64,000 bases of DNA from Raffaelea ambrosiae (lineage: Eukaryota > Ascomycota > Sordariomycetes > Ophiostomatales > Ophiostomataceae). The stretch covers positions 506,074 through 570,073 of the forward strand of contig PCDI01000004.1 in the NCBI GenBank assembly GCA_002778195.1. The letters run 5' to 3'. This document shows, piece after piece, positions 1 to 13,497 of the stretch. The notes beneath the pieces are model-generated. The model did no database searches. It was given only the letters and a program-made list of their open reading frames with translations, and had not been told where the DNA came from. Position 1 is the stretch's first letter. Each line of letters opens with the position of its first letter. A program made the translations under genes and the position numbers.

Positions 1-29
1 CACACCCCTCACCCCTCCCATCTCTCACA

Positions 30-3000
30 ATGTTTGTTCGCAAGCGTGGTATGTACTGCAGGCTGCTAGGCGGTTCTGGCGGCCGTCTCTGCCCTGTTCT
101 TTGATTTCTGCGTCTTCTGTTGTCTTCCCTCCATTGGCTGCTGTTGTCCGCTTCTAACTCGCCCAGATGGACGCCAGGAGCGCGTGCAGTTCGACAAGAT
201 CACGGCCCGTGTCTCGCGGTTGTGCTATGGTCTTGACATGGACCACGTCGACCCCGTTGCCATCACCCAGAAGGTCATCTCGGGTGTGTATGGTGGTGTC
301 ACCACTGTCCAGTTGGACGACCTTGTGAGTTTTGGTCTTTTTTCTCCTTTTGCTCCTTTTGCTCGGCTTTGTCTCATTTGTCGGCTTTGTCTCGTGTCCG
401 CACCCTTCTGACTCGTCTCTTCACCCACAGGCTGCCGAGACGGCTGCGTACATGACGGTTACGCACCCCGATTACGCTGTCCTCGCGGCGCGCATCGCCG
501 TGTCCAACCTCCACAAGCAGACCAAGAAGCAGTGGTCGCAGGTCGTCCACGACCTGTACAGCTACGTCAACCCCCGCAACGGCCGCGCGTCGCCCATGAT
601 CTCCCAGGACACCTACGACTGCGTCATGCGCCACAAGGACGACTTCGACTCGGCCATTGTCTACGACCGCGACTTCAACTACCAGTACTTTGGCTTCAAG
701 ACGCTGGAGCGCTCGTACCTGCTCAAGCTGGACGGCAAGATCGTCGAGCGCCCCCAGCACATGATCATGCGCGTGGCTGTCGGCATCTGGGGCGACAACG
801 TCGAGCGCGTCGTCGAGACCTACAACTACATGTCCAACAAGTTCTTCACCCACGCGTCGCCGACGCTCTTCAACGCCGGCACGCCCCAGGCCCAGCTGTC
901 GTCGTGCTTCCTCGTCGACATGAAGGAGGACAGCATCGACGGCATCTACGACACGCTCAAGACCTGCGCCATGATCTCCAAGACGGCCGGCGGCATCGGC
1001 CTCAACGTCCACCGCATCCGCGCCACCGGCTCGTACATTGCCGGCACCAACGGCACGTCCAACGGCATCATCCCCATGCTGCGCGTCTTCAACAACACCG
1101 CCCGCTACGTCGACCAGGGCGGCAACAAGCGGCCCGGCGCCTTCTGCATCTACCTCGAGCCGTGGCACCCCGACGTCTTCGAGTTCCTCGACCTGCGCAA
1201 GAACCAGGGCAAGGAGGAGGTCCGCGCCCGCGACCTGTTCCTGGCGCTGTGGATCCCCGACCTGTTCATGAAGCGCGTCGAGAAGAACACGGACTGGACG
1301 CTGATGTGCCCCAACGAGTGCCCCGGCCTGGCCGACTGCTACGGCGACGAGTTCGAGGCGCTGTACGAGAAGTACGAGAAGGCCGGCAAGGGCCGCGCCA
1401 CCGTCAAGGCGCAGAAGCTGTGGTACGCCATCCTCGAGGCGCAGACCGAGACGGGCAACCCGTTCATGCTGTACAAGGACAGCTGCAACCGCAAGAGCAA
1501 CCAGAAGAACCTGGGCACCATCCGCAGCTCCAACCTGTGCACCGAGATCGTCGAGTACTCGGCGCCCGACGAGGTGGCCGTGTGCAACCTGGCGTCGCTG
1601 GCGCTGCCGTCGTTTGTCGACTACGCCAACGAGGTGTACGACTTCCAGAAGCTGCACGAGGTGACCAAGGTCGTCGTGCGCAACCTCAACCGCATCATTG
1701 ACGTCAACTTCTACCCGGTCAAGGAGGCTAGCAACAGCAACTTCCGCCACCGGCCCATCGGCCTCGGCGTGCAGGGCCTGGCCGACGCGTTCCTGGCCCT
1801 GCGCATGCCGTTCGAGTCGCCCGAGGCGCGCCGGCTCAACCTGCAGATCTTCGAGACCATCTACCACGCCGCCCTGGAGGCGTCGTGCGAGCTGGCGCAG
1901 ATCGAGGGCGTGTACTCGACGTACGAGGGCTCGCCCGTGTCGCAGGGCATCCTGCAGCCGGACATGTGGGGCGTGACGCCGACGGACCTGTGGGACTGGA
2001 CGGAGCTGCGCGCCGAGATCAAGAAGCACGGCGTGCGCAACAGCCTGCTGGTGGCGCCCATGCCCACGGCGTCGACGTCGCAGATCCTGGGCAACAACGA
2101 GTGCTTCGAGCCGTACACGTCCAACATCTACTCGCGGCGTGTGCTGGCGGGCGAGTTCCAGGTGGTGAACCCGTGGCTGCTCAAGGACCTGGTCGACATG
2201 GGCCTGTGGTCGACGGCCATGAAGAACCGCATCATTGCCGAGAACGGCTCCATCCAGAGCATCCCCAACATCCCGGCCGAGGTCAAGGCGCTGTACAAGA
2301 CGGTGTGGGAGATCTCGCAGCGCACCGTCGTGCAGATGGCCGCCGACCGCGGTGCCTTTATCGACCAGTCGCAGTCGCTCAACATCCACATCCGCGAGCC
2401 GACGATGGGCAAGATAACGTCTATGCACTTCACCGGCTGGAAGCTGGGTCTCAAGACGGGCATGTACTACCTGCGCACGCAGGCCGCCGCCCAGCCCATC
2501 CAGTTCACCGTCGACCAGCAGGCCCTGCTCGTCGAGGACTCGGCGACCGCGTCGCACAAGGCGCACGGCGGCCTCAAGAAGCGCGCCCCGCCCAGCGGCA
2601 TGTACTTCAACAGCGCCGCCGCCGCCGCGGGCGTGCCGAAGCCGTCGTACACAAACGGGTCGTCGTCGACCACCACCACCACCACCACCAGCGCCACCAC
2701 CCACAGTGCTGATAGTGCGGTCGTCTCGGCCGTGAAGACGGCTAACGGCATCCCCACGCCGAGCACGACGCCGCCGCCGGCCGCGCTCAAGGCGCCGGCC
2801 AGCAGTGCGGTTCGCGACTCGCCGGCCAAGCCGCGTCCGTTCAAGGCGGACCAGGACGAGGGCGAGTCGCCCAAGTCTCTGGCCACCGAGCCGGCCGACA
2901 AGCCGCCCAAGATGGAGGAGCTGTCGGACCCGGCAGTCAAGAAGTCGCAGACCGAGGACGTGCACGAGGAGAGCGAGGAGCGTGAGCACGACATCTATGC

Positions 3001-3146
3001 TGACGCAGTGCTTGCCTGTAAGTCGTCCCTCTCCGAACTTGAACGACGTTTGAAAGACGTCCATTGTGAAAGTCTGTCGAGTCAATCCTAACAACTCTAC
3101 AGGCAGCATTGAGAACCCCGAGGCCTGCGTGATGTGCAGCGGTTAG
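30..3146 (+). CDS. RNR1: Ribonucleoside-diphosphate reductase large subunit (class Ia, RNR1)
   Basis: Reduces ribonucleoside diphosphates to deoxyribonucleotides in the cytosol together with the small subunit. Four exons: 30-48, 167-324, 431-3017 and 3103-3146, giving 935 residues. All introns are GT-AG, and the first and last carry CTAAC branch sites. The N terminus (MFVRKRDGRQERVQFDKIT) is the start of the ATP-cone. The catalytic domain shows Cys218 in LSSCFL, the N427-x-C429-x-E431 triad in SNLCTEI, and the PTASTSQILGNNECFEPYTSN loop. Residues ~770-915 form a Ser/Ala/Thr/Pro-rich linker, common in fungal enzymes. The last exon has only 44 bases and supplies the C-terminal shuttle cysteines C930 and C933 (ACVMCSG). 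Start chosen because the tiny first exon restores the family N terminus. Only 29 bases of leader are in the window. Confidence 0.97.
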
Positions 3147-6100
3147 ACGAACAAGCATCAAAAGAGGAGGGGAGAACATATTAGATAAAAGGGTAACCAG
3201 TATCCTTTCGAGCCCAGGCATATTCGCTTATGTTTTTTTTTATTTTTCGTTTTTCATTTCCCAAATTTTTTGGAAGGCACATATCCGTAATGCGTGGCAT
3301 GACACAGGGTAGGGAACAAGTATCGGGAAGGTTTTTTTTTTTTTTTCTGGTTTGATGTCAGTGTTTTTTTTGTATCATCTTTGCAAGAGACGGGTGAGGG
3401 TAAATGCTGTGAGCTATTGTAAGAGAAGTGTTTTCTTTCCCTCCCCTCCCCTTTTCCCCCACTGGCAGCAGAGGCTGCCTCAAAAGAGAAGAGTTGATCA
3501 CAGGAGGATCCAGAGTTGGAGTGGTCTGTTTGGTTGTCATGCCACTTTGTGCTTCTCTCTTTTTCTTTTCTTGTCTGCTGTTTCTCATGTTGTGTACACG
3601 TTTACTGCTTTTGATTTTTTAAACTCTCTTCCTAGGTACGGCAATGATTTATTTTTCGAAAAAGGTATCACGGAGGGTGTCTGTGTCTGCTTGTGACTCT
3701 TAGCTCGTGCTTGTTTGTTTGATTGCTTGTTTGCTTGTTTGTCTTGAGTCTGCTACGCATATGTCTCACGGACGAGGCCTCTCGTGCCGGCGTGGCCTGG
3801 TGTCGGCTCACATGGCGTTGTCCAGAACATGCCCAGAACGTGCCCCAACATGTCCCAACCACCCCGGGGCTGTGGTCGTCCAGCTGTTGTCCTCTGCCAT
3901 ACCGTGGCGAACGAGTCGGCTTCTTCTTTTTCGTCTCGTGGCGGTCGTGCAACGGCCGGCTGAAACATACCCGCAGCAAGAGACCACGATGGAGGAAGAA
4001 GAGAAACACGCGAGGGATAGAGGGAGGTTGGCTGGTGAACCGACCTCTCTCTTTTCTGGGTAGTGGTTATTTTGCTGGTCTCTAGTGCTGGGTGTTTTTC
4101 TTTTCTCGATCCTTCTCGGAGCCTTCCATTCCAAAATTACAGGGAGTACTTTTCTTTATTTCTTTTTTTTTTTCCCCTACCACACTATGATCCGCAGTAG
4201 TGTGTGTACTCATTCCCTTGTACATACACTGTGACTACGAGTCCTGCTATGTACGAGTATGTACGAGTACAAAACAAAGTAAACTTGCTTGGCTATGTTA
4301 CAGGGCGCTCTCCAATCCCGACCTTTTCTTTTTTTTCAACTGGTCTGTTCTTACGGGGACTTGTTATATTTGCTTTTGCACTTCGGGCGAAAAAAACGCG
4401 GCAAGACAACGCCCTCTAGGGAGACAGAGACAACGCCGAGTTAAAATATTAGTATATACAACCATAATAAGGAAGTAGAGAGGTGGATGTGCGAGGGAGC
4501 ACTACTGGTAAACATGAGGGACGAAAGTACTCTCGTCGGGCAGTCGAAGTGGTGGCTACATAGTACGTGCATACGCGTAGTAGGCTTTGGGTGTCTGTTT
4601 CGCCGCCCCTGGCCGTGCACGGGGTACGGATGGCTGGACTGCGACAGGAGAAGGAAAGAGCGACCGGGCTATTGGCCTGGAGACGAAATTCAAGCATGAA
4701 TGCTTTTTGTGTGGACTCGAACAAGGCTTGAACCTTGCAACGGACCGATATGGCTCTGGGACCAGGGCGAACCACATGGTGATTGGATCCCTGCCAGCCT
4801 CCCAAGGAAATGACAATAGTGTGTTGTGCACGCGTACTCGTGCGCAGTAGTGCCGTGAGCCTGCCAGACAGAAGGTGCCGGTGTCTCAGCCCGGCGGCTG
4901 GAGAAACGAGGGAGACCAGAAGCGAGCCTCACACACACACACTCTCTCTCTCTCTCTATCTGTCTCGCTCTCTCCTCTCACGCTTTCACCTTTCCTCCTA
5001 CCGATATCCACTTTGCAATTAATCGAAGGGAGGGGGCCCCCTCAATCAATCGGAATCAATCAATCGAATCGCGCTGGCGGGATCAGCCAGGGCAGATCCA
5101 TGAACTCGGGCACTGCGATATTGTCGACAATGCTATTCTCCAGTAGCCCACCCCTTGTAATTTATGTGATCGACCTATAGATCCTCCGTCCGGGGTTGGG
5201 GCGGTTTGGGTTTCGTGTCTTTGCGGGCTGGTCTGCGGATTGGCTTTGCTTGGCTCTGGCTTTGCCTGGTCCGACTATTGCCCACCCCTTTTTTGATATT
5301 ATTACTCGTACATTTGGACGCTTCTGTTGTTTCTCTCCGGGAAGGGGCACCCGTGTCTCGCGAGACGGGCAGGAGAGCATAGGAGACAGACAGGCTCGGC
5401 ACGGCAGACACAGGCTTGTTGTTGCAAAGTAGCAGCGTGTTCAGTGGCCTCAGGTCTTCGTAGCGGCCGTTTCCCCCAATTTCCCGCCTGGCAGGCCGTG
5501 AAACCGACTAGCAATAGGAGAACCAAAGGAACCCTGGCGAATGGCAAGCGCGAGCGAAGCTGCGAGCTAGCTACTATTATGAGCTGTTTCTCGTGAGCTG
5601 CTTCCCTCCCTTGCCTCCTTGGCCACCCACCGGGTGCCTGGCCAGCCGTGGCAGGCCATCTGGTAAAAAAAGGAAGGCAAGTCTCTTGGTGGGTGTGACG
5701 GACGAGATCGATCGTGGTGGGTGGGAAGCTTCTTGCTTTGTCCTTGGTCGCTTGGTGTTTGTGTGGTGTGCGCGTCTCGGGCGACTCGAGCTCTCTTGAC
5801 ACCAGGAACCAGGTCCGACCAGAAAAAAAGGGCGCACGACTGGCAGAGAAGACACCACACACAAAAGAGGTGGCTGACCCTTACAAGGAAGGAACCCTCC
5901 TTGTGCTGGCACGATGGTCGCTACTACCTCAGAAAGAAGAGAATCTAAGCTCCCCCGAGCAGCAAAAGTACCCGTCGCGATTACCCGTTTGGGAAAGAGC
6001 CCCAATAATACGGGTGGGAAGGTCCAGCCACAGGTGCAGTAGCTTCCCTACTGCGAAGCTATTCTGAGCGCCAAAAAAAAAATTCACCCCAATTTATTCG

Positions 6101-9100
6101 AAGCTGTCCGAACGGGTAGCCAGCCTTCTTCGTGTCGACTTTTCGCATCACTTTGGGCGTTACTTGCATCTGCCCTTTTCTGCCCTGCCTGCATTAGATC
6201 GTCTCAAAGTATGGTCAGCACACCTCTTTGTTTTTTGTCATTCTTTGGTTCGTGTCGGTGACTGCTTGTGCTGGCTGCAGGGTCCCTTCTGCAGGGACTG
6301 CGCCAGCGCGGAATCCTTGGTGTTTATGCTTTACGAGAACGGTTCTCTCTGTGCTTTCCCCACTTCCTGGCGTGGTCTCTGTCTGCAGTAGCTGCGACAG
6401 CACAAGAACTACGAGTACACCGTACATAGTACGAGTACTTGTAGGCTCGCGCTTTTGGTTCCCAGAGGCATTGTCGGGATCAACTGGGCCGAGTGTTAAA
6501 GATGCAAATGAGTACTCGCAACTTTCTTACGATCACGTACAAGGAGGGGAACCTTGCCTGGCCCCCAAAATGAACCCACCAGAAGAAAAAAGATCCATGA
6601 GACGATCCATCAAAGATCCCATCGAAACAAAAGAGGTGGCGCAGCATTCCGCCGGTGGCTTTACCACGCAATGCCATGTTCCACTGTGCAATGACGGTCA
6701 ACAACGGACCGTGTGAGATCGCACAGACAGGGAAGAGAAGGACAATGCAACCAAACAAAAACAGAGGGGTGAAATCTCACAGACAGAGGCAGCACAGAGC
6801 ACAAACACAGACTCCCACAGTCCCACCACTAGCTTGTGTGATTTTTCTCACTTTTTTATGCATTTACTGCGGCCAGAGTGTCTCTTTGTCTGTGCGAGAT
6901 CAAGATCGCTACGACCATACTGTGCAGTGTATCAATCTATTCCACACACGGCCCCCCTTTTTTGCACTTGGGTGTCCCTTCCCGCCGATATGGAGTCAGC
7001 ATTATAAAACACGATCAGCCAATGAAAAGCCTTGAAATCAGAGTGTTGGAGGACAGGCGACTGAGGATTTTTCTCGGGGAAGGAGGGCGTGACTGGCACC
7101 CGTGGTTCCAGGGGTGGTAGTGGTGAGAAGTTTTTCGTCAGTCGGGTGCGCCGACCGAATCATGGACATGGGTTCGCTCTCGGCGGCCGGCAAATGAGAA
7201 CGCGCCGCTGGGGTGGGTGCTCTTCACTCGCGAGTCTCAGACGCGTTCATCGCCAGCGTCTGCAAGAGTGCGGTGAACGTGGTGGGTGCCGTCTACTATG
7301 AACACATTCCCTCATTTTAAAATATTTCCTTTTGTTCTGGCGGCCGGCCTATTGGGTCAGGGAATGGACGTCGAAAAGGATAAACGGCCACGTACTATGT
7401 CGGTTGATCGTCGTTGGAAAGACTTTTTATTTATTTTTCCTCTTCTTTTTCTACAAAGTAGAGCCCCCCCTATCTTCTCACAATACTCTTTTGGTTTCTT
7501 TTTTTTTGTGGTTTCTACTTTTACTTTCCGCTAGGGTCCTCGATGTGCGTACGGCCGGGCGGTGCTGGGTTTGGGTTGTAAACATTATTTGTATTCTAAT
7601 TTGGCCCCCCCTTTTAGAGATATTATCGTAGGGTCTCATTTGGCTTCAAGTGTAAAAGTGTAAAACTCAAATCCAGATCAGCTGAGCCCGGCCCCGTCGA
7701 CTTTTTCGCCCTCTCCCCGAAATGAAATGAACATGTCAGGCCGGAGATCTGCAGACGGGATGGGGGTGGATGGCGGTCCCACGATATGCCGGAGACAGAC
7801 GGGCAAGCCTGAACCGAAAGCAAAAGGTGTCAGAGAGTGATCGTCGATTGATTTCTGGACAGGGCACGTACTCCCTTCCCAGGTTGCATGGAAACCAGCT
7901 GGTGCCGTGTACACACTTCCGAAAGCACGAGAAGAAAAGCGGGTCTGTGAAATAACACAGCCTGCTAAGCCAGAACAAGCGGGACGATCTGGCGCTCTTT
8001 CTTATCTGGGATGATGCGTAATGTCACCGCGTACCTTCCTGGCTTGGCCTCTGTGGTTCCCTCTTTCCCACCCCAGGGACTATGTATGCTCCAGGATCCT
8101 CTTCTTTCAATGTGGCACTCCTCCCGTACGCTCCACTGCGACCGGCTGTTTACTGGCGACAACACGGAAACAACAAGGCCCTCTTTGTTTGGGATCACCT
8201 CTGGGTCCTCTGGGTCTCTGGGTCTCTGGGTCTCTGGGTCTCATCCGGGTCTTCTCCCACCTCAGCTCGGGCGGGTCTCACCTCTATTGTCTGCACTTTT
8301 CAGCTCGCCAGCGCACACACGGAAGCGAACAGCACAACACAGTAACGGCTACAGTGCATCCACAGGTATACGTACTCCCTGCCTCTCTGTATTCTCTCTT
8401 CCCGGCGCAGAAAGTGGCTTGTGCTCTCTTTTTCTTCTTCTTCTTTCTTCGCCTCATCCCCCCTGCCATCGCACCACCCCAGCCCGCCAATTCTCCAGCT
8501 GGTCTCTGCCACACCTTAATCCTTAATTGCGTGCGGTGGGTATTGAAATGAAAAGATTCTGTACGAGTAGAGTGGGAAGACTGCACTCGTACAGTTGCTG
8601 GCAGAACATCAATGGCCTGGTCTATTTTGTTTTGGTGGGAATAGGGAGGAAACAGAGAGCAAAAAAGAAAGCAAACAGAAAATAGGACGGGAGCAACAGT
8701 GATACATGCAGCATTGATACACAACATAGACGGCAGTCCCAAAGAAGCACACCCCTGTAACGAAACAACAACATCAGAGATCTCGTTGCCTGGCAAAAAA
8801 AAAATCAGCCAGCACAATCGAGTAACGCCTCAGGAAGTCGGTCACCCCAGCAAACCACAATAGTCTTGAAACCGCTCGCTGCACGCTATTGTTGACCACA
8901 GTGCCAAGCCTTATGCTTCCTTTTCTTGTATTGATTTTCTCCATTGTCCGTACTATGCTGTATTATTATCACCAGCTCCATAACACGCGCTGGCGTGGTC
9001 CTCCTTCCTTTTTCTGCCCACCTTGCTGCCCCCCAAATTGGCCTGTCGTCGTCCCCTCCCCCTTCGGCCCGGCAACCACCTGTTGACGAGATGCAATTTC

Positions 9101-12000
9101 AACAAGGTAGGCCCTGGGTGGTTAGGGGGTCTAGTCATAATGGTCGTAGTTCCTGCTGGAGAATGAGTCGTCCAAGAGTCCCTGTTCCTGCGCTGGTGCC
9201 CATGCTGGTCCGGGACGACACAACTCGGAAAGGCCAATCAATGCCAGCCAATACGGCCAATACACACCAATGCTAGGCCGACTACAGCAGGAACAAGAAG
9301 CTCCTCTCTCCGCGCTGTTTCCAATCAGTCCACCCGCCGTCAGTCGAGCTGTCTGGCGGAGCTTGGTCCCAATGCGTGTGTGTGCCCAATGTGCGGTGAA
9401 CCGACCCAGAAAGAGGGAATAACAAACAAGCCAAAAGCGAAACCAGACCAACCCAAACCCAAACCCAAAATAAAAACCGCGCGATGCATTGACAAGCAAC
9501 GGACACAGCTTGGGTATGGGCGCCGGACACCTTCTCGGCAGCTGTATACAGTGTGCAAACTAGCATGCTTGTAAGGCGGGATATTTATATACTCGTATTT
9601 GGACTGTATTCGGAGTGTATGCTACAACCTCACAGTTGCCATGTATCTCACGCGAGTGGCATGTATCTCGCTCCAGCTGCACACACCGTAAGATACAACA
9701 CGCGAAAGTCATCGCATCGAGGGTGTATTTGGCGCATCCTTCGGCAGCAAGAGCAGCTTTCTTGAAGGATCGAGGTTTTTTTAGTGTGGCGGCATTTTCG
9801 CAATGCGGACGCGCATGGTTCTTTGTTCTCATACAGTGCAGGGGCTTGGTCCCATGCCCTTTCGCCCGTTTGCCGTTTGCCGTTGAGCGCTCTTGGACTG
9901 AACCAGTTCCCTGTTTGCCGTTGGGCGTCCATGCATGCCAGTTGCCGATGTCATGATGAGTGAAAGTATCCAACATAGTACAAGCAACCAGCGCACAGTG
10001 CAATAAGATGACACAGAAGGTATGTAGCACCAGCACTTTTACGCCTAGATCACTGTGTAAAGCCACAGCGATACACAGTACTATCGAAGATACATCACTA
10101 CTCGTACATCGCTCTCAGTAATCCGTGTTCGTCCTTGCGCGTCCCTCTCCACCTAGCTTGGCTGACAGAAACCATGTATACAAAAGACACTATGTACTCG
10201 TAGTACGATACTCACCAAATAAAAACACTTTTTCTCGTTCAGCTCCTCGCTCTACCTCACGACCTGGCGCGTCTGCCCCTCCCTCTTTCGGGCACTTCAG
10301 TGTGGGCAGCATGCAGTATGCTTGCTGCGCTAGCGCCGTGTGGCGGTGGATCAGGCGAACCCCATTTCGTCATAGAGCGCAGGGGGGGGCTCATTGCTTT
10401 GGAGACCATTTTTTCCGGAGAGGTTGATCCAAGGTGGTACGTACGGTGTAGCAATTAACTCCCCTGCCTTCTCAGGTCTTTCCTGGTTTCTGGCTAGGAC
10501 CAGTTGGTCCCCGACAGCTCCATTCGCCAGAGCTGGTCATAGTTGTGGGTCTGCATATATTTGTGGGTCGCCTTGGATTTATGGAGGCCGACCACAACCA
10601 AGACCTTTTTTTTTTTTTATCAAGCTATGCCCTGCCTAACAACCTGATGTGTCTACTATGGACTACGGGTACTACTCTCTAGTACGTTACGAGAACTGAA
10701 ATAGTTTCTTTTCGTTGGTCGATGGAACAATGGATGGAGCTTTGACCAGCACCCCTGCACAGCTTCTTCTTCATTGCCCCCCCCCCCCAAAAAAAGGTCC
10801 AGCAAGGGAAAAAAAAAGCTGGGCCGGGGTGATGACGCTTTGTAGCATTCGGGGGAACCAGCGAACCGCTTGGCCGTACCATTGAAGCTGCCTCTGTGTA
10901 TTCCCAATATTACACCGTAAGATAAATTGATATACCGCTACGTCAGTGAGATACATTCTTGCTGCACCGTCGCATTGGCAACAGCAGAGCGTGCGCACAG
11001 CGCAAGCCCATGGACAGCTGGGCATGTGGCAAAAATACGCAGAACTACTACTATGCACATACTATGTAGTATGTACTCCAGCAAGCTGCAGCTGGGCATG
11101 GGAGATTCAGGTCCGTGCGGCCCAAGCTTCGAATCTTGCGCGCTCACCGCACGGCCAGCCACACCGGACCCACGGCGTTGCCGCGGTGTTGTTGGTTTGC
11201 GGGAGGTAGCCAGTGTGCGACTGAAGCTGGGAAGCTGGGAGCTGGGCAGCCGAGAAGCTGAGATGCCGAGACGCTGTGGCGCTGCCTGCGCGCCTGTGTC
11301 GGTCACAGGCTGGCAACGTAGGAAAAGTGTCAGCCTGCCCTACGACGTCACGGCATACGTCCACCGATGGAGGGGCAACGAATGAGGCAGCCACGGCAAT
11401 AGCCCAGCTGGAGCAAGCTTGCCAGCAGCTCCACGCCAGCAAAGCCGCAACAGTCCAGCTGCCATGTGTGTGTCCGTGCAAGAGACAAAGCAAGCTGTAT
11501 CTGAATGAGTACGCAACACTAAAAAAAAAACCGGGCTAGAATCTTGTCTAGAATTGTGTGTCCCAATGTACGAGTACATGCTCGTAATACTCGTAGTATG
11601 TATCCATCTGAAGGGCTACCTACTGCTTGTACTTACTACTTTGTTTGGAGCTGGCCCAGCAAACGCGAGCAAAAGTATCGAGTCCGCTCGACGCATCCCA
11701 ACCAACGTATCCTCCAGTCGGCCGTGCATGCACTTGTATCTTACCGTAGTGCGTCATTCCCCCAGCTGCGTGCCTCCCTTTGCCTCCGTAGCTCCTGCCC
11801 GCACGCCGTGCATAACACTACGAATATGTATGAATCCTGCAGTGGTAGTGGACATCGATCGCATGGTGCGGGCGCCTTCCTGCAGCAGCTGCTGCACGGT
11901 CGTTCCTTCCTGTTCGAAGAGCTTTACCGTATCCGCACAGCGCGGGCCTCGAGTGATAGTGCTTTCCCCACGAACGAGACACACTTGCCTGCCAACTTTT
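3147..12000. other. Gene-poor region downstream of RNR1
   Basis: Nearly 9 kb in which I can support no gene. Open frames are short, in mixed frames, rich in Ser/Arg/Leu/Phe, and match no family I recognise. The first ~500 bases are T-rich and probably RNR1 3' UTR and terminator. Features seen are a CA/CT dinucleotide tract (~4928-4975), an 8-base tandem repeat with the core CTCTGGGT (~8199-8250), long A and T homopolymers, and scattered GTACGAGTAC-type palindromes. No tRNA with convincing A and B boxes was found. Confidence 0.6.
4261..11606. repeat. Scattered GTACGAGTAC / ACATAGTATGT palindrome family, left desert
   Basis: Copies of the 10-base palindrome-like word GTACGAGTAC lie at 4261-4270, 6429-6438 and 11569-11578. 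A longer relative ACATACTATGTAGTATGTAC lies at 11057-11076. Partial forms (CTCGTAC, CTATGTACTCG) occur near 8560-8595, 10085, 10190-10210 and 11580-11605. All are outside coding exons. No terminal repeats or target-site duplications were seen. Confidence 0.55.
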
Positions 12001-13497
12001 GCTGGTCTGTCTCGACTGTCTCGACTCTAGACTGTCTAGTTATACTGTCTCGCGCGGTTGACTCACCTGGTCTCCCTTCTCCGGATCTCGGTTTGCGTAG
12101 TCTGCAGTCCGCGGTACCTCGTGCCATTGCCTTTTTTGCCTCATCCTGTATTGCTTCTGCCGTTCCAGTCGTCTGCATCGCTCTTGCCCTCCTCGTCTGG
12201 TGGCCCATACGGTGTACCAGTACTCACAGTCTGCCCGATTGGCCCGGTCGATCGCTCTTGCCCTAGTACCGCCCTCTTCGTTCATCGCGCCTTCCGTCGT
12301 TTCTTTTTCTCGTTTCCCAAACCGTCCACGGTCTTCCTCATCGGGTGCTCTGTCGTCTCTCCACCAACCTTCCTCTGCCACAACCTCGCCCGTCTACTCC
12401 GCTTCGCGTAAGGTGCGTTTTGCCTCCTCGGTTCCTCCCCTGCCATCTTGTCCTTGCCTGCCTCCTTCCTTCGTCACTTCCCTGTGAAACCCGTCATTTA
12501 TATCTATCCCTCCCGTCGCCCTCCTCCCTGCATCCTTTTCTTTCCTTCCTCCTTCTTTTTTCCTTTTTCTCCACGCACAACTCTACATCTCATCTCGTTC
12601 CAATTGGTTTCGCTGATACCCCAAAGCCGTAATATCATACTTCTCAACTAGCATTCGTCGATTCGTCACTCTCGTCACTCGCCTCTTGTCTTTATCATCT
12701 CCGAAAACACAACCGGTAAGTAAGACATTCCCACCGCGCCTTTTCGCTTTTACACATTCCTCGCAATCTCCTGCGCGCGCCTGCGCCAAACAGAGATATG
12801 CCGAAAGCCCTCTCTCCCTAAAGTACACAAACCCACCAATCTGCACCAAAACATACCCGCTCCTGCCCAAGACACACGAAAGGGCGCCAATCACCCTCTG
12901 CTCCTACCCTTTTCGCAGACCCGTCCCGGCAGAACACGCCGGACGCGTGTGGGTGCCAATTTCTTGCCCGTTCTGGCCCCATTTCCTGCCATTTCCCAGT
13001 GTGCTAGGCGTGTCCTAGCCCTCCTGCTAGGCGCCCCTCAGCCGGCCTATCGCTGCGTCCGCACACCGAAAAGGCAACCATTGAAGAAACGCCGTCGCCC
13101 GCCAGCGCAGCCCAATTCAGTCCCTGAAATTAAACTTACCTCCTAGTCGATATCTTGGCTTCTTACACACCCCCAGTCCTGCTCTCGTCCCCCCCTCCCC
13201 CCGGGGGTCCGCCCACATCCTCTCTTCGGGACCCTGACCCCCTTTTTCCATTGATCTCCGCCCGTCCTATACCCCCCTTCCTTCCCGTGTCTTCTGTCGT
13301 CTATATATCACCAGCCTCAACACCGACAGTTCCCAAATTCCTTTCTCACATTCTTTCATTCCTCAAGCAATCACTTCTCATCTCAGTCTTCACTCACTTC
13401 ACGAATAGCCTCACTTTTGGCATCGTCTCTTCGACTTGTTCTTCCCAACTAATTACGATCTTTTCAGAACAACCACCTCTTCACACTTCCATTCGCA
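12000..13497 (+). promoter_or_regulatory. Pyrimidine-rich promoter and leader of the CFEM gene
   Basis: A long C/T-rich stretch leads into the CFEM start codon, as is usual upstream of strongly expressed fungal genes. A donor GTAAGT at 12716 and an acceptor TTTTCAG ending at 13467, preceded by ACTAAT, could delimit a 752-base intron in the 5' UTR, leaving a 30-base leader exon before the ATG at 13498. The intron is inferred from splice signals only. I see no credible protein-coding gene in this stretch. Confidence 0.35.

Noticed and set aside
374..3109. 911-codon open frame antisense to the ribonucleotide reductase gene
   Set aside because: Shadow of strong C/G-ending codon use on the sense strand, which removes antisense stops. 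Product is Leu/Arg/Val-rich with no family features.
4690..4850. tRNA-like segment on the minus strand with a GGTTCAAGCC B-box-like motif
   Set aside because: The T stem does not close properly and no matching A box, anticodon arm or acceptor stem could be drawn.
11100..11170. CTTCGAATCT near 11130 as a possible tRNA B box
   Set aside because: No A box or acceptor stem at the right spacing.
11544..12266. 240-codon plus-strand frame
   Set aside because: Ser/Leu/Arg-rich with no family resemblance; it lies in a pyrimidine-rich leader that opens frames by composition.
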